A stretch of DNA of 64,000 bases from Isoetes taiwanensis (taxonomy: Eukaryota > Streptophyta > Lycopodiopsida > Isoetales > Isoetaceae). The position numbers and the translations under genes are program-made. Positions 34,822 to 46,149 of the stretch are shown here, one piece after another. Location: contig JAJEKV010000030.1 of the NCBI GenBank assembly GCA_021234155.1, forward strand, positions 2,191,842 through 2,255,841, in the 5' to 3' direction. How positions within the stretch are numbered: the first letter of the stretch is position 1; each line of letters opens with the position of its first letter. The notes beneath the pieces were generated by a model. The model worked only from the letters and a program-made list of their open reading frames with translations, was not told where the DNA came from and made no database searches.

Positions 34822-35400
34822 ATGTTGAAGCCAAATATAATGCCCTCTTTGCGCCAGATTGTCCTAAGAAGTTGGGTACACTATCAACAACACTTGCTGA
34901 CTATTGAAATTGCAATTGGGAAGACTTTGAAGCCACAACCAAGCCGGCCCAGCATGCCGGCACAAGAAGAAACAATGCTCAATCGTCTCATCCCTCTGAG
35001 CACATAAAGGACATGATGCAAGCACATCAAGATGAAAATTGTGAACCAAAACATTGACGCGCACACATATGGATGATTTGCCACCACAAAGCTGACAACT
35101 TGGGATGAAGTAACTGATTCCAAACCTATTTTCAAACCGCTTTTTCTTGATTCACTGGTACTACCAAAGACACTTTTTTGTGAGGGGGACAACACTTTTG
35201 CAGCAAGAAGGACCTTATATATACAATTCACCAAATGCTTGGCCTTAACATTCTCATGAACCACCCAAAGATGGAAAGCCACTACTTGTAGTATAAGTGG
35301 AAGAATGTAGATGACTTTCATCTTAATTGCATAATTCCATCTCAAAAGAATGAACTTTGTCTGAAATTCTTTACATGTCAGCAATCGTGTCTCATTATAC
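34822..35400 (-). mobile_element. L1-type LINE remnant (zf-RVT region)
   Basis: Reverse-strand reading gives CPLCAQRDETIEHCFFLCRH (same zf-RVT signature as at 33.1 kb) and VNVLVHNFHLD. Upstream of these are ENVKAKHLVNCIYKVLLA and LKIGLESVTSSQVVSFVV. Frames shift between these parts. It is a different copy and orientation from 32851-33629. Confidence 0.7.
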
Positions 35401-36282
35401 CATGCAACATGTATATTTTGGCAATGACAGGGTTGTATGTGGATAATGACAATGACAAGGGCGCAAGCAATTTACCTCAGGTTGCGGCTTTGGTGAAGCT
35501 CTGATTTGGGGTTATCTTGCAATTATATGCAGGTCGAGATAAAGATGCAAATTAAGAAGCTGCCGAAGTTATAGATGACATTTTTATGTCCAAGATATAG
35601 AAGCCCTTTTTGATGCAATCTTTTGGCATTGTTTTAATTTAGAGATTGCATAAAAATGGTAATGCAACCCGCTCAAACTCCGCTTTTGTTTCTTTGTTTT
35701 TCTTTTTTCTAGTAAAACAGTTGGAATCCCATTCATAAATCCGATATGCTTTTGGTTGTGAGCTTAGAGAAGGAAAAAAGTATCCATTTCCCTCTTTATT
35801 CCTGTCACATTTGCACTCTGTTTTTCCAAAGTATAATTGTAGAGTGGTTTGTATGTTTTTCCAACAAAACTCCTTTTATGTGATCATATAGACTAATGCT
35901 CGAGGAGAAATAGATAATATATCGATGTAATATGTATTGTTTATTTAAATAAGCTAACCTTTCAAATTGTAACATCTTCTTAGTTATTTAGTTGTTATCT
36001 GAGCTTCAAGCTATGGTGAGACTAGGTAAAACATGTAAACGAGCTAAGACTCTTGCTTACATCATGAGATTCATGTTTATAGCTTTCAAATTTGGTGATT
36101 ATAGAGGCTATGCTGCCATATTGTAGACTTATATTTCTTGGATTTTTGGCAGATAGATATATAAGAAATTTATCGCAGTGATTTTCTCTTTTACGGATTC
36201 AGTAAACAGAAAGAGAATCTGAACTTTTAAAGCCCCATGAGCTTGTTTAAACTATTATATACATTTTCATGCATTGCTGAGT

Positions 36283-36547
36283 TTTTTTTTTTTTTTCAAG
36301 GACGTCAAACTTTATTCAATATCCCAAGAAAGTACATGTATAATTGCAGAGGCATGAATAAAATGTCAGCAGACAAAGGCAATCTACTGAGTGGAGCAAC
36401 CCGCATATGCAAGTGATGATATACCCAAAAATTCCTCAAAAATCGAGCACTTTTTCTCAAGAAATGCTTGTTGGCTGAAGAGCACTCTATGCAATGCCAA
36501 ACAATTGTTTTGAGCAAGAGATTCATGATTGATCACAGAAAGCCCAC
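36283..36547 (-). mobile_element. 3' end of a minus-strand poly(A) LINE
   Basis: The T-run at 36283-36298 is, on the minus strand, a poly(A) tail preceded by AATAAAGTTTGACGTCC. Reverse-strand LINE-like coding resumes at 37620-38460, suggesting that the + strand LINE at 36548-37536 inserted into this copy. Confidence 0.55.
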
Positions 36548-37536
36548 TTGTTTTGGGCTTTGGTAGAACCTGTTTTATTGTATGGTTATGAAGTATGGGA
36601 GCTCGTCATTAGTATTAGTGCTTGGGAGAGCTTGGAAGCAGTGCAAAAGTCCTTTCTCACTTGCAACCTAGGAGTCAAAACTACGGTGCCCTATGCTATT
36701 CTTTCACATGAGACAAGTTTTGGCCTCTTCAATATTATGCCATGAAGCGCCATCTCCACTATATCAGCAAGATGCATCACATGGATGATGATAGATGCCC
36801 CTTCCCGCTTACCATGCATTTGAATCTCCCCAAACATTTGAAACAATGTTGAAGAGAATTGTAATGCATGGTTTGCTTCTTTGGTTTGTGCAACGAGAAC
36901 AATGCATGGTGCTTGCTAGTTTCGATCGAGCTTTTGCAACAATATCTCAATGGTCATTTTTCTCATGCACATATAAATCCCACTTTCGCACCAGGACCAA
37001 AAGCTTATTTGTTTGTTTCCTTGTCTAGGAAAAAGGCTTGTAGCTATTGCATCAATTCACATAGGATCCCACAAGCTACATATTGAGACAGGTAGATGGG
37101 AGCAGCCCCAATTGCCATGAGAAGAGAGATTATTTGTATGTTGCCAGTTACAGGTTATTGAAGATGAAAGTTATACTCTGCTAAGATGTCCTGCTTTTGA
37201 GATGGTCAGGAACCGTTATTTGACTTTAGCATTCCAGTCCATGCTTCCACAACTTCTCAGAGCCCCATCTGTGCATGATTTAACATTATACATACTTGAG
37301 GTTCTGGATGAGCATCTTCAATTATTAAGCCCTCAGTAGTCATCTCCTACTTATATTTTCTTCTTGCTTGTCTAGGATCATCATTACTGCATATGTTTTT
37401 CCCTTGAAAACCTTTTGAGGCAAGGGTTTTTTAATCCTAGTAGTAATGGTTGTACTAGGCTATTGTATGGGTTCCATAGCCACTTGGTCTTCGTGGACAT
37501 TAAGAAATCTATTCTATTCTATTCTATTCTATTCTC
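36548..37536 (+). mobile_element. LINE 3' portion with TTCTA tail
   Basis: It starts within ORF2 (VEPVLLYGYEVWELVIS ... VQKSFLTCNLGVKTTVPYAI) and continues through the CCHC-type end (CCQLQVIEDESYTLLRCPA) to LEVLDEHLQLLSPQ-stop. It finishes in six TCTAT units at about 37507-37536. It aligns with the copy at 7615-8398 over its last 700 bp. Several stops and frame changes are present. Confidence 0.8.
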
Positions 37537-37619
37537 AGGAGCAAGCTGCAAACATAGGTACGTCTTTATCAATCTATCTATCTTGTGCTTCATGAAGGAC
37601 TTGGTCAGCAGTACTTGTT

Positions 37620-38460
37620 AAGCTCTTGAAGATACACCATTGCCGTCGTTTCCAGATAGATCACACCAACTAACCTGACGCTAAATAAAAGCTTCATTAC
37701 CTTAACATGTTCCGGTGGAGGGATAGATAGCAAGAAGCATCTGTTGGCTAGTCAAGACTACATAAAAGAAAGACAACAACTACGACCAAACAGACTTAGT
37801 CATAGAGAAAAAGACAATGCTCGAGATTCTCAGGTTTTCACTTACACAATGGACAAAGTTGTGAAATACTAAGAGGAAACTCATGGGCCAGCACATTAAC
37901 CCACAGACATCTATGAAGGATCTCCACCACAAGGCAGAAACTTTGGGATGAAGCAATTTATCACAAGCTTAGGACCATATTCGCTTCCACTGAGGAGGGG
38001 GAAGACGAAGCTGCTAACTAGCCCAAAGGGAGACAATGTCAACGTCGACCAACTTTTGATATCAAGAATGCACAAGACGTTGTGCATTAACAATTCGGGG
38101 ACCAATACAAATAGGCATATCAGCTGGTTGGGTGGCAGAATATTGGCCACCTGTTGCCAAATAGCTCAGTCCCTCGAGATAGCATGAACTTAGTCTGAAA
38201 AGCATCTCATGGCAACAAGTGACCAGCCTCATACCAAGCATCAACTGTGAGAATGCTAGCAAGCCTCCAACACTGCCGAGTCAATGCATGTATCACACAG
38301 AGGCATATAATTATTGAGAGAAATCCACCAGCATGGAGCGCTTAACTGTATGCAAACATCAGGATTGATTTGAAACAAGGCTCGAATTGTCTCCCAAGAA
38401 TCAAGTAGACCCTTAAAGAAGGGGAAAGCATTAATTGTGTTTATGTGAAACATGTTAGAA
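37620..38460 (-). mobile_element. LINE remnant, minus strand
   Basis: Reverse-strand frames contain DKLLHPKVSALWWRSFIDVC, which corresponds to the pre-zf-RVT region of the poly(A) LINE family (compare WDKLLHSKLS at 33.0 kb), and PADMPICIGPRIVNAQRLVH. It is broken by stops. Confidence 0.5.
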
Positions 38461-38601
38461 ATTGACCAAAAGAAATTGATACAAGAAGAAGCAGCACATT
38501 ATTCTAAAATTAGGTATTATTATGTTTCCTCTGTTTCCTCTGTTTCCTCTGCTCCATATAGTAAGTCCTCACAAAGTTTTGTCAACAAGTCTTCTTCACA
38601 A

Positions 38602-39842
38602 GTGTTACGAATGCTCTGCTCTTCTTGATCATATCAATAAATATTGTTCCATGCAAGGCCACTCCCCCGAGCACCGTATCAATTCCTTCCCTTCTCAAGA
38701 CTGATCGTCCTCGATCATCTTTCTTAAAGATTTACATCCCTTCTCAAAGACTATCAATTTCTTTCTTTCTCAAGACTGATCGTCCTCGATCGCCATTAGA
38801 TCTGAAAGAAAACTATCAAAGCTCCCTTTTCAAAGTTGATATTTAATCAGCCTTTGAAAAGCGTATTAGTTCTTCCCTTCTCAGGAATAAACTCATTTCC
38901 GCGAGAAGGTCTCCAAAAACCACAAGTTGAACATCAACTTAATTTGTCTCAAAGTATAGGTTAGTTTAAAACAAAATGTTTACTAACCTCCACCAGAAGC
39001 ACCAACTTCTGATCAGTTTCTATTCCAGTTTGCATTCTTCAGCACCAACTAGAAGACCTGTGAACATCAGGAATAACAAACATTCTATTCATCTGGACAT
39101 GAGAACCAACTCATTCCATTCACTTGGACATGACATCAACTCATTCCAATCTCTTGGACATGATGTCAACTCATTCCAATCTCTTGGGCATGGCGTCAAC
39201 TCATTCCAACCTCTTGGGCATGGCCTCAGCTCATTCCAAGCTCGTGGACCTGGCATCTGCTCATTCCAATCACTTGGACAAGAGCACCAACTCTTTCTAA
39301 TATTGAGGCACCAACCTCAGCCAGTAGCACCAACTAACCAACCTCAACCCAATAGCACCAACTACTGCTCATAATTTTAAACAACAATCTAAAATTATCC
39401 GTTGAGACACCAACCTCAACCATAAGGATGCGATAAGAAATATCTAAAGGTTCTAATCGCAATCCTTAAACATCAATTTCATACCAGACAAGAGGTAAGT
39501 GACTTGCAATTTGCTCCTCTTGGACCTGCTTTCTTTTCACCTTTACTCTTCTCGGCTTCAGAAGTTCTCGCTTCTTGCATTGCCATAAGAGATCTTGTCT
39601 GCTGCTAAGCCACTCAAATTTCCAACGCTTCCATCACCCATAGCTCAACTGGTAAAGACCGGAACTGAGCTCTGATACCAATTGTTATGACTGCTCTGTT
39701 CTTCTTGATCAAATCAATAAATATTGTTCTATGCAAGGCCACTCCCCCGAGCACCGTATCAATTCCTTCCCTTCTCAAGACTGATCGTCTTCGATCATCT
39801 TTCTTAAAGATTTACATTCCTTCTCAAAGACTATCAATTTGA
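38602..39842 (-). mobile_element. LTR-like pieces with tRNA-iMet primer-binding site, minus orientation
   Basis: Two near-identical segments begin TGTTAYGA (38602 and 39683) and run for about 155 bp through CAATAAATATTGTTCYATGC, CACTCCCCCGAGCACCGTAT and TCAAGACTGATCG. Next to the second, 39669-39680 is the exact reverse complement of TGGTATCAGAGC, the plant copia primer-binding site. The right copy is therefore the 5' LTR end of a minus-oriented copia-like element and the left copy its possible 3' LTR. Internal DNA is under 1 kb and noncoding, so the element is non-autonomous. A third piece (40419-40475) abuts the copia gag. Confidence 0.65.
39105..39290. repeat. 30-bp minisatellite, in frame as a 10-residue repeat
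   Basis: At least six imperfect copies of a 30-bp unit (core CAACTCATTCCAATCTCTTG) occur. In one plus frame they read as SFQSLGHDVN-type decapeptides inside an open frame at 38976-39374. It sits in the internal region of the LTR element. I regard the open frame as a by-product of the repeat, not a gene. Confidence 0.8.
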
Positions 39843-40484
39843 TACCAATTGTTACGAATGCTCTATTCTTCCTGCAAATTCATCAACTTATTAGAAAGTA
39901 AAACACCACAGGGTACTCGATTTACTACTCAACGGGACCAACTAGAAGAGATGTCACCAAGTCAAGCTACTCCGCAAGACTGTATAAGAACAAGCTTTTT
40001 CTAGCCACCAATCACTAGTGCTACATGAACTCCTTTTAATGATATGATCAAGAAAGAAACTAGAGAAAATACTAGAAGATAAGGCTAAGCTCTTCATCAA
40101 ACATAGAAAGAAGCAAATCTAGTTGTGCAGTCATCTTAGACCTCTATGCACCTTTCTGGACATAACATTCAAACCGTAAGGAATCTATGAACAACCAAGT
40201 CCAATCTAGAAACTAGACTTCAAGATATTTCCAAGAAGGTAAGGATAACTGATTTCAGAATTGTAGTCGCGGAGATATCACGTCTCAAAATTGTCCTTCT
40301 ATTTATAGGTAACAACACCTTTTTTTTTGCCTTTTTGCTTTCAAATAGAGGTCAAGGTTTATTTTTAGCTTTCTCTTTGTTAATATCAAGGTTTAGACAT
40401 ATTGGATGGCTTTTTTACTTGATCATATCAATAAATATTGTTCCATGCAAGGCCACTCCCCCGAGCACCGTATCAACAAGTTAA

Positions 40485-42770
40485 TTATAGCTCTCACAAA
40501 AATCCTCTCATGTTGGTATTGTGGTATTAAAGGCCATGTGAAGCACAATTGCAGGAAATTAAAGCGAGAATTTGCTCAGTAATGCAAGAAACAGTCGTCT
40601 TCTCATGCATCAAGAGAGGCATAGTCCCCTGCCATAGAAAACAAAGAAAACAATGCTCATATAAATATTGATCTTTTGGAGAAACAATTTTTCAATCGGC
40701 TCACAGAGAATTTTTAGCCAGATGATGTGTGGCTCATTGACTCTAGAGCTATTAAACGTCTTGCAGGTAACTCCAATCTTCTATAAGATCTCAAGTCTTT
40801 TGATAAGACCCTTGTGAGGATGGCAGATGGACATATGGAAAATTCAGCAGCCAAAGGTGTTGTTCAATGAAATAGAAAACTGTCTTACTCTAGGATTGAA
40901 GATGTTATCCTTGTCCCTGGCCTTTTAGTTAATTTACTTAATGGAAGTGAATTTGATAAGAAACTAGGACTGTCATTACCAGTATTCTTTACAGGTGGTC
41001 TAGTGCACATCATGCACAAACAAGAATCCTCTAGCATATATTGATTTTCAACAGCTCAAGTCTATTGCTCAAGGAGTTCTCAACAGTGATGGTCTCTATA
41101 TTCTTCAAAACAAATTTGTCACAAACAACACAACAATATTTTGTACAGCAGCATTTCAAACCACTCTAGAGATCCTATGGCATGCAAGGTATGGACATGT
41201 AGGTCTATCTGCTATTGTTTATGCATCAAAGTATCAAATAGTTAAAGGTTTATCAATTCTCAAAGACCAGAAAATTCATTGCACTGCATGTAGCTTGACA
41301 AATCAATCCAAGCTCCATACCCTGATCACGCACAATATCGAGCAGACAAACTGCTCCATTTAATACATTCTGACATCTATTACTTGCTAATTGAATTCCT
41401 AGCTAGCGGTAGGTATTCACACTTTTTATTGACGACTTCAATAGGTAATTTAGGTGTGACGCTTTCTCCATTTCTCGAAATTTTAGTACACTAGTTGAGT
41501 ATCAATTTTCAACAACTATTAAGGCATTTTGATTTGATAATGGAAGATCTCTCTCATGAGTTTGATGAGTTTCCAAGAGCCAAGGGAGTCCACAGGGAAC
41601 TAATAGGGCCATATGGTCATTCTCCAAAATGGCATAGCAGAACGCAAAAACTGATCCATTATGGATATCACACGGAGTATGCTAAAGTACAAAGCATTCC
41701 TATCAAAGTTTTGGGCAAAGCTACTGTTACAATAGTTTACATTTCCAATAGGGATCCGACTAAATCATCGAAACGTCAAACTTCGTTTGAGGCTGTGTAC
41801 GGACTAAAATCTAATGTCTCGCGCTTCAAAGTGTTTGGATGCCTAGGATATGCTACCTGTCCTAGAGAAATTTTGGAAAAACATGGCAAGCTAATTGACA
41901 AATCTCACAAATGTATTTTTATAGGGTATACAATGAATATGAAGGCATGGCGGTGATATGACCTTGTTTCACAGAAAGTATTTGCTTCTTAGAGCGTGGT
42001 ATTCATAGAAGATTCTGTATATTCTTCTGACTTCTATCAAAATGGTCAAATAGACTATGATAAGGTAATATGCAATTTGCCTTACAATAAACAATATGGT
42101 GAAACTTCATGTTCAGCACAATCTTTTCCACCAGTAATTCCTGCTATCCAAAAGGTCATGCTGCGTATGACATCAAACAGTCCTATTGATCTTGATCCTG
42201 CATCTCCCATTGGGATCAACAGCCCTTATTATGCTTCGAACCATTGCAATATGCTAAACCTCTTCCATCTCCACCATACGCTACCCCTGCTGCGGACAAT
42301 GTTGCTCATCCTGCATCAAGGAGATTTGTACGTTTTGCATTGGACCAATGCAATTATGCCTTGATGGCAAAAGTGTTGTTTGATTCTGATCCAACAACAT
42401 ATGCTCAATCTGCAAAGTATGATCACGAGCAAACAACTATGCATGAAGAAATTTCTATGCTTCACAAACATGGTACTTGGGAACTCATTTCAAAACTAGC
42501 ATATCATAATATCATAGGGGCCAAATGGGTGTTTTCCACTAAGTATCATTCTGATGGAATCATTTTAAAGCATAAAGCAAGATTGGCAGCCAAAGATTAC
42601 ACTCAAGAAGAACGATTTGATTAGAAAGAAGTATTTGCTCCCGTCGTTTGATTAGACATTGTGAGAGCATTTCTTTCAATAGCAGCTCATAAAGGCTGGC
42701 CAGTCTACCAAATGGACTTCAAATCTGAATTTCTTAATGGAGACATAACGTAGGAAAGTCATATTAATAA
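40485..42770 (+). pseudogene. Ty1/copia gag-pol remnant
   Basis: Domains occur in order. The zinc knuckle CWYCGIKGHVKHNC is at about 40511-40555. The protease site reads WLIDSRA (about 40731), where the catalytic D-S/T-G triad has become DSR. The GAG-pre-integrase block LWHARYGHVGLSAI is at about 41185, with a CTAC pair. The integrase C-terminal region VFGCLGYATCPRE lies at 41495-41956. The reverse transcriptase start (GAKWVFSTKYHSDG, KHKARLAAKDYTQEERFD, YQMDFKSEFLNGDI) lies at 42244-42760. Most of the integrase core, the rest of RT and RNase H are missing, and many stops occur. The integrase-to-RT order is copia-specific. Confidence 0.9.
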
Positions 42771-42989
42771 AAGTGGGTCAGATCCTGATGTTTGGGTCTC
42801 ATGCTAAAAATGGAATTCATACTAAAAAAAATAAAAAAATAAAATTGAATTGAATGCTTGAATAGAATTACACATTATACACCAAGAACTGGGTCACTTG
42901 TTTTTCCTCATAAATTTTACAAACCATGAGTTGAGGAAGTTTTCAAGCTTCTCATTATTATCTACCCTCATACAGTGCTATAGCACGGA

Positions 42990-43620
42990 GGTTCCTCATG
43001 GCTTTCTCTATCTCCTTTTTGGGATCTTGTGGGTCTTGTCCTTTGAAATATGACAAGTTGGATATGACCATACCACACATTCCACCAATTCCCTCCTTTG
43101 AGGATCAGCAGGATTTGTCCTCCACTTCTTCTCCCAGCAGTCAGTGTATTGCTCCTTCAAGTTCTACTCTTGTGCCTTCCAACTGGCTCCCAATATTGAA
43201 CCTGGAATCCAGAACGCAACTTTTCTCCATCAACCATGGTGGTAGTAACATCAGAGAGTGCCATCCCTAACTATATTGGACAATCCTCATCGTCAGGCCT
43301 TACTAGCACAAAGTATCCTTCCTTGATGTCCTCAAAAGGATCCCACTCAGGAAGATCAAACCACTTCGGCTTTGAGACCTTGCTTTCCACAAACCACTTG
43401 GAGCCATTGTTAGGACCGAAGTCAACTTTCTTTTGATGTGCTTGCTCCATGAGAACCCTCCCATCTAGACTCTGGTAAGAACCCGTCTCTTAGCTTTCCC
43501 CTGCATGGTTGTTCTGTTTCTAAGCATGTCACGACTTTCTCCCAGAAATTGATTAGAGAGTCCATGTGATTTTTCTTCAGGGACGAGGTATTCTTTCCAT
43601 TTCGAACATCCTCCCAGTGC
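42990..43620 (-). pseudogene. Unrecognised transposon-like coding remnant
   Basis: Reverse-strand reading gives KWFDLPEWDPFEDIKEGYF, VLVRPDDEDCPI-stop-LGMALSDVT and VQYWEPVGR in one frame over more than 100 codons with two stops. The pattern resembles C-terminal 'VRP-DDED' segments next to decayed transposons in non-seed plants. I cannot name the family. Confidence 0.35.
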
Positions 43621-43639
43621 ATTATATAGTTAGAAAAAG

Positions 43640-43760
43640 GAAAAAAAAGAAAACAGGAAAAGCAAAAGCGAAAGCGAAAGAGAAGGAGAAGGAGAAGGAG
43701 AGAGGAGAGAGGAGAGAGGAGAGAGGAGAGAAGAAAGAAAAAAGAAAAAAAATCGAAAAG
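43640..43760. repeat. Purine (GAGAAG/GAGAGG) tract
   Basis: About 120 bp are almost pure purine on the plus strand, including repeated GAGAGGAGAGAGG. It is triplex-prone low-complexity DNA. The open frames across it are artefacts. Confidence 0.85.
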
Positions 43761-45061
43761 AACATTCCCGAATCTTAATATGGAAGATGACAGAATTTGC
43801 TTGAAAATCAGTGTTCTCTTTCAAAGATTTTGATGTGTACGTGCTTCATTGTGCTTTTTCATTGTTTCTTTTGCTTTTTCTTTGTTGTTGCTTTTAGGAA
43901 TAAATCACTATTCCTGAGAATCTGCTAAATCATTTCATCATTTGCAAACTAAAAACTAGCCCATTTTATTTATTCTTTATGGCACTTCAAACAATACAAT
44001 CTCTAGGAATAAATCACTATTCCTGAGAATATGCTAAATCATTCATCATTTGCAAATTAAAAAACCAGTGCATATCATTTATTACTTATGGCACTTCAAT
44101 AATAGGAATTTCTAGATAGAGTTGAAGGATCTTTAGCTCAAGTGTGTTTACTCAGTACATCTTCTAATTTTGTTATTTTCCTTTTCTTTTATTTCTCATC
44201 TTTAATTTTGTTGTTTTCCTTTTCTTTTATTTCTCATCTTTATTCTCGAGCCATTACAATCTTTCTTTTCATTTATTTCTTATCTCTAAATTTCAAAACC
44301 GTTACAAAAGGATGACGGTCTAAAACAGAGAATCTCAAAATATCAAGCTCAAAATTTCAGTTTTCAAGGGCATTTGAGGAATTAACGTACAAGGCAATTT
44401 GGGAAATTAATGTAGGACTTGATTGAGAATTGATGTGAACCATTTGTAAAAGCCCAATACTTTGTCCATTACCACTTTCAAAAACTTGAGCATTTTGTCA
44501 AACGGGATTTTGGAATTCCCTCCCAATGCATAAATCAAGATAGAATAGGTATTCAAATTGTTCGTGTACGTCCACGCATGTTATATGTTCGTTTATCAAT
44601 TTTCCCAATTTATTGCCTCTAAATAGTTTAAACCGCTTGTAAATTTGTATGAACTTATGTGTTGTGGGATTGTTTTCCTGTCTTATTTGATTTCCTTTTG
44701 ACACATACCTTCCCCAAAAAAGAAGACAATAACATGAAGCAAGGCCTGAGGATACGTTAACTTTAATATTGCACAGAAATTGTTGGAACATTTCATTGTT
44801 CATTTGATGATTCAAATCTTCTCGACTCAAGAGGCCTCCTGGAGAAACCTCAATACAAGAAAGAATAAGCCCAATAACAATGTTCATCATAAACTAAGTC
44901 AAGAAGAATAAGCAGAAGATAGATAGATAGAGAGAGAGATAAAAAGATAGAGAACATGAAAAACAGGAAGAGATAGATAAATAGATACAGATAGACCGAT
45001 AAGCGAAATAAGATAGATAAATAGATAGAGAATGCTGAGAATGCAAAGAAGAATAAGAATG
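43761..45061. other. Intergenic DNA 3' of the bL35 gene
   Basis: It contains two copies of GGAATAAATCACTATTCCTG (43898 and 44004) in a ~105-bp diverged duplication, a doubled TTTTCCTTTTCTTTTATTTC (44175, 44216) and GATA/GA-rich low complexity at 44915-45030. No gene is recognised. Confidence 0.5.
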
Positions 45062-46089
45062 TTACCTTCTGACTTTCATGTAAGGCATTGCACCTATGAT
45101 ATTGTCATAGTCACGCCTGTCAACCAGGGCCTGCAGATAGAAAAGAGGTGTCAAATCAGAAATTTGCAAAGCCAAACACACATAAGTATATCATATGCCC
45201 AGCTTCTACTTCAGTAGTATTTCCTGATGCTCCTTAGTGATGCACATACTGCAGATAGGCAACTAATTTCAATTCTACATTTTGGCCTTACCTGCAAATA
45301 ATATGGACTATAAGAAAATTCATTCAAGACGGAAGGTAACATGATGGGAAACATCTAACTGCAGAGTGCCCCTGTGGATCATGCTTTGGAGGAAAATGTG
45401 GTTGCATTTAAATAAATGTATAGCCAATAGCTAACAGGAAGCTAGAAGTTTTGAAGCTCTGACCAGATGGAACCAGAACATGGTGCCACATACCAAAAAG
45501 CTAGTGAGACCTCTAGGAATTAATTCGTTGAAATTAAATCAGCTGCAATATAATGCTCATGTTGACATAGATATAATGTAATCTAATTTCTTTACTTACT
45601 TCACTAATTTATCTATAAAAAGCTAGGGCTTGCACAAACCTTTTGAGAGAGACGATTTTTTCTTTTCCTAGTCTTTTTCTGCAAAAGATGTTGCTTCCCT
45701 GCCCTTCTTCGAATAATTAGACCACTTCCAGTGACCTTAAAACGCTTTGCAACAGCCTAAGCAGGCGAAAATCCCACCATTTTAAAAATAGGCCAATGCC
45801 AACTAACAGATACTGAAAATTCTTCATGAATAGAACTTACTTTCCGAGTCTTCATTTTCAGCTTACAAACTGTGGGAAGGCAATGGTTCTTGGCCGCTAA
45901 TTTGCCATCAGGCACAGAAAAGGTACGATCTCGTAGGCTGCCCAACTGAAGGCCTTTGAAAGATGTTGCCAGAGCTGAGGCAGAACTTGTGCGGGTTGGG
46001 CGATTTCCGTAATGCAATGAGGAGCATGAAAAAAGGATGGAGGAAGGAGGAGACGAACGAAGCGCCACCATAGCCGCAGAGGCAGCCAT
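45062..46089 (-). CDS. RPL35: Plastid ribosomal protein bL35, 3 exons, 144 aa
   Basis: Exon 1 is 46089-45841 (83 codons), exon 2 is 45756-45640 (39) and exon 3 is 45130-45062 (22 codons plus TAA), all phase 0. Donors are CGGAAA|GTAAGT and CAAAAG|GTTTGT. Acceptors are CTTAG|GCT and CTGCAG|GCC. The first ~75 residues are Ser/Ala/Arg-rich with almost no acid, as in a chloroplast transit peptide. The mature part is a classic bL35: KMKTRK-AVAKRFKVTGSG, RRRAGKQHLLQKKTRKRKNR and DYDNIIGAMPYMKVRR. It acts in the large subunit of the plastid ribosome. I chose the ATG at 46089 because MAASAAMVALRSS is a typical transit start; an in-frame upstream ATG (46143) would only add 18 residues. It appears intact and is probably expressed. 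Confidence 0.93.
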
Positions 46090-46149
46090 GTCTAGGCCTG
46101 TGGATAATACCACAGCTGGCTCGTTATTTGGTGCATTTCCCACTGCCCC

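Noticed and set aside
38976-39374. 132-codon open frame with decapeptide repeats
   Set aside because: The frame stays open because the 30-bp minisatellite is a multiple of three. There is no conserved domain and it lies inside an LTR element.
39641-39682. Possible tRNA gene
   Set aside because: A box and a tRNA 3' end are present, but no anticodon arm or B box fits between them. The 3' part is a primer-binding site complement.
43566-43824. Lys/Glu-rich and Phe/Ser-rich frames across the purine tract
   Set aside because: Low-complexity repeat translated in both directions; not coding.
44498-44890. 130-codon minus-strand frame near bL35
   Set aside because: No recognisable domain and it contains no splice link to bL35, which ends at 45062. 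Likely chance.
46090-46143. Upstream in-frame ATG of the bL35 gene
   Set aside because: The extra 18 residues (with Asp, Glu and Asn) do not look like a transit peptide start. The ATG at 46089 gives a standard one.
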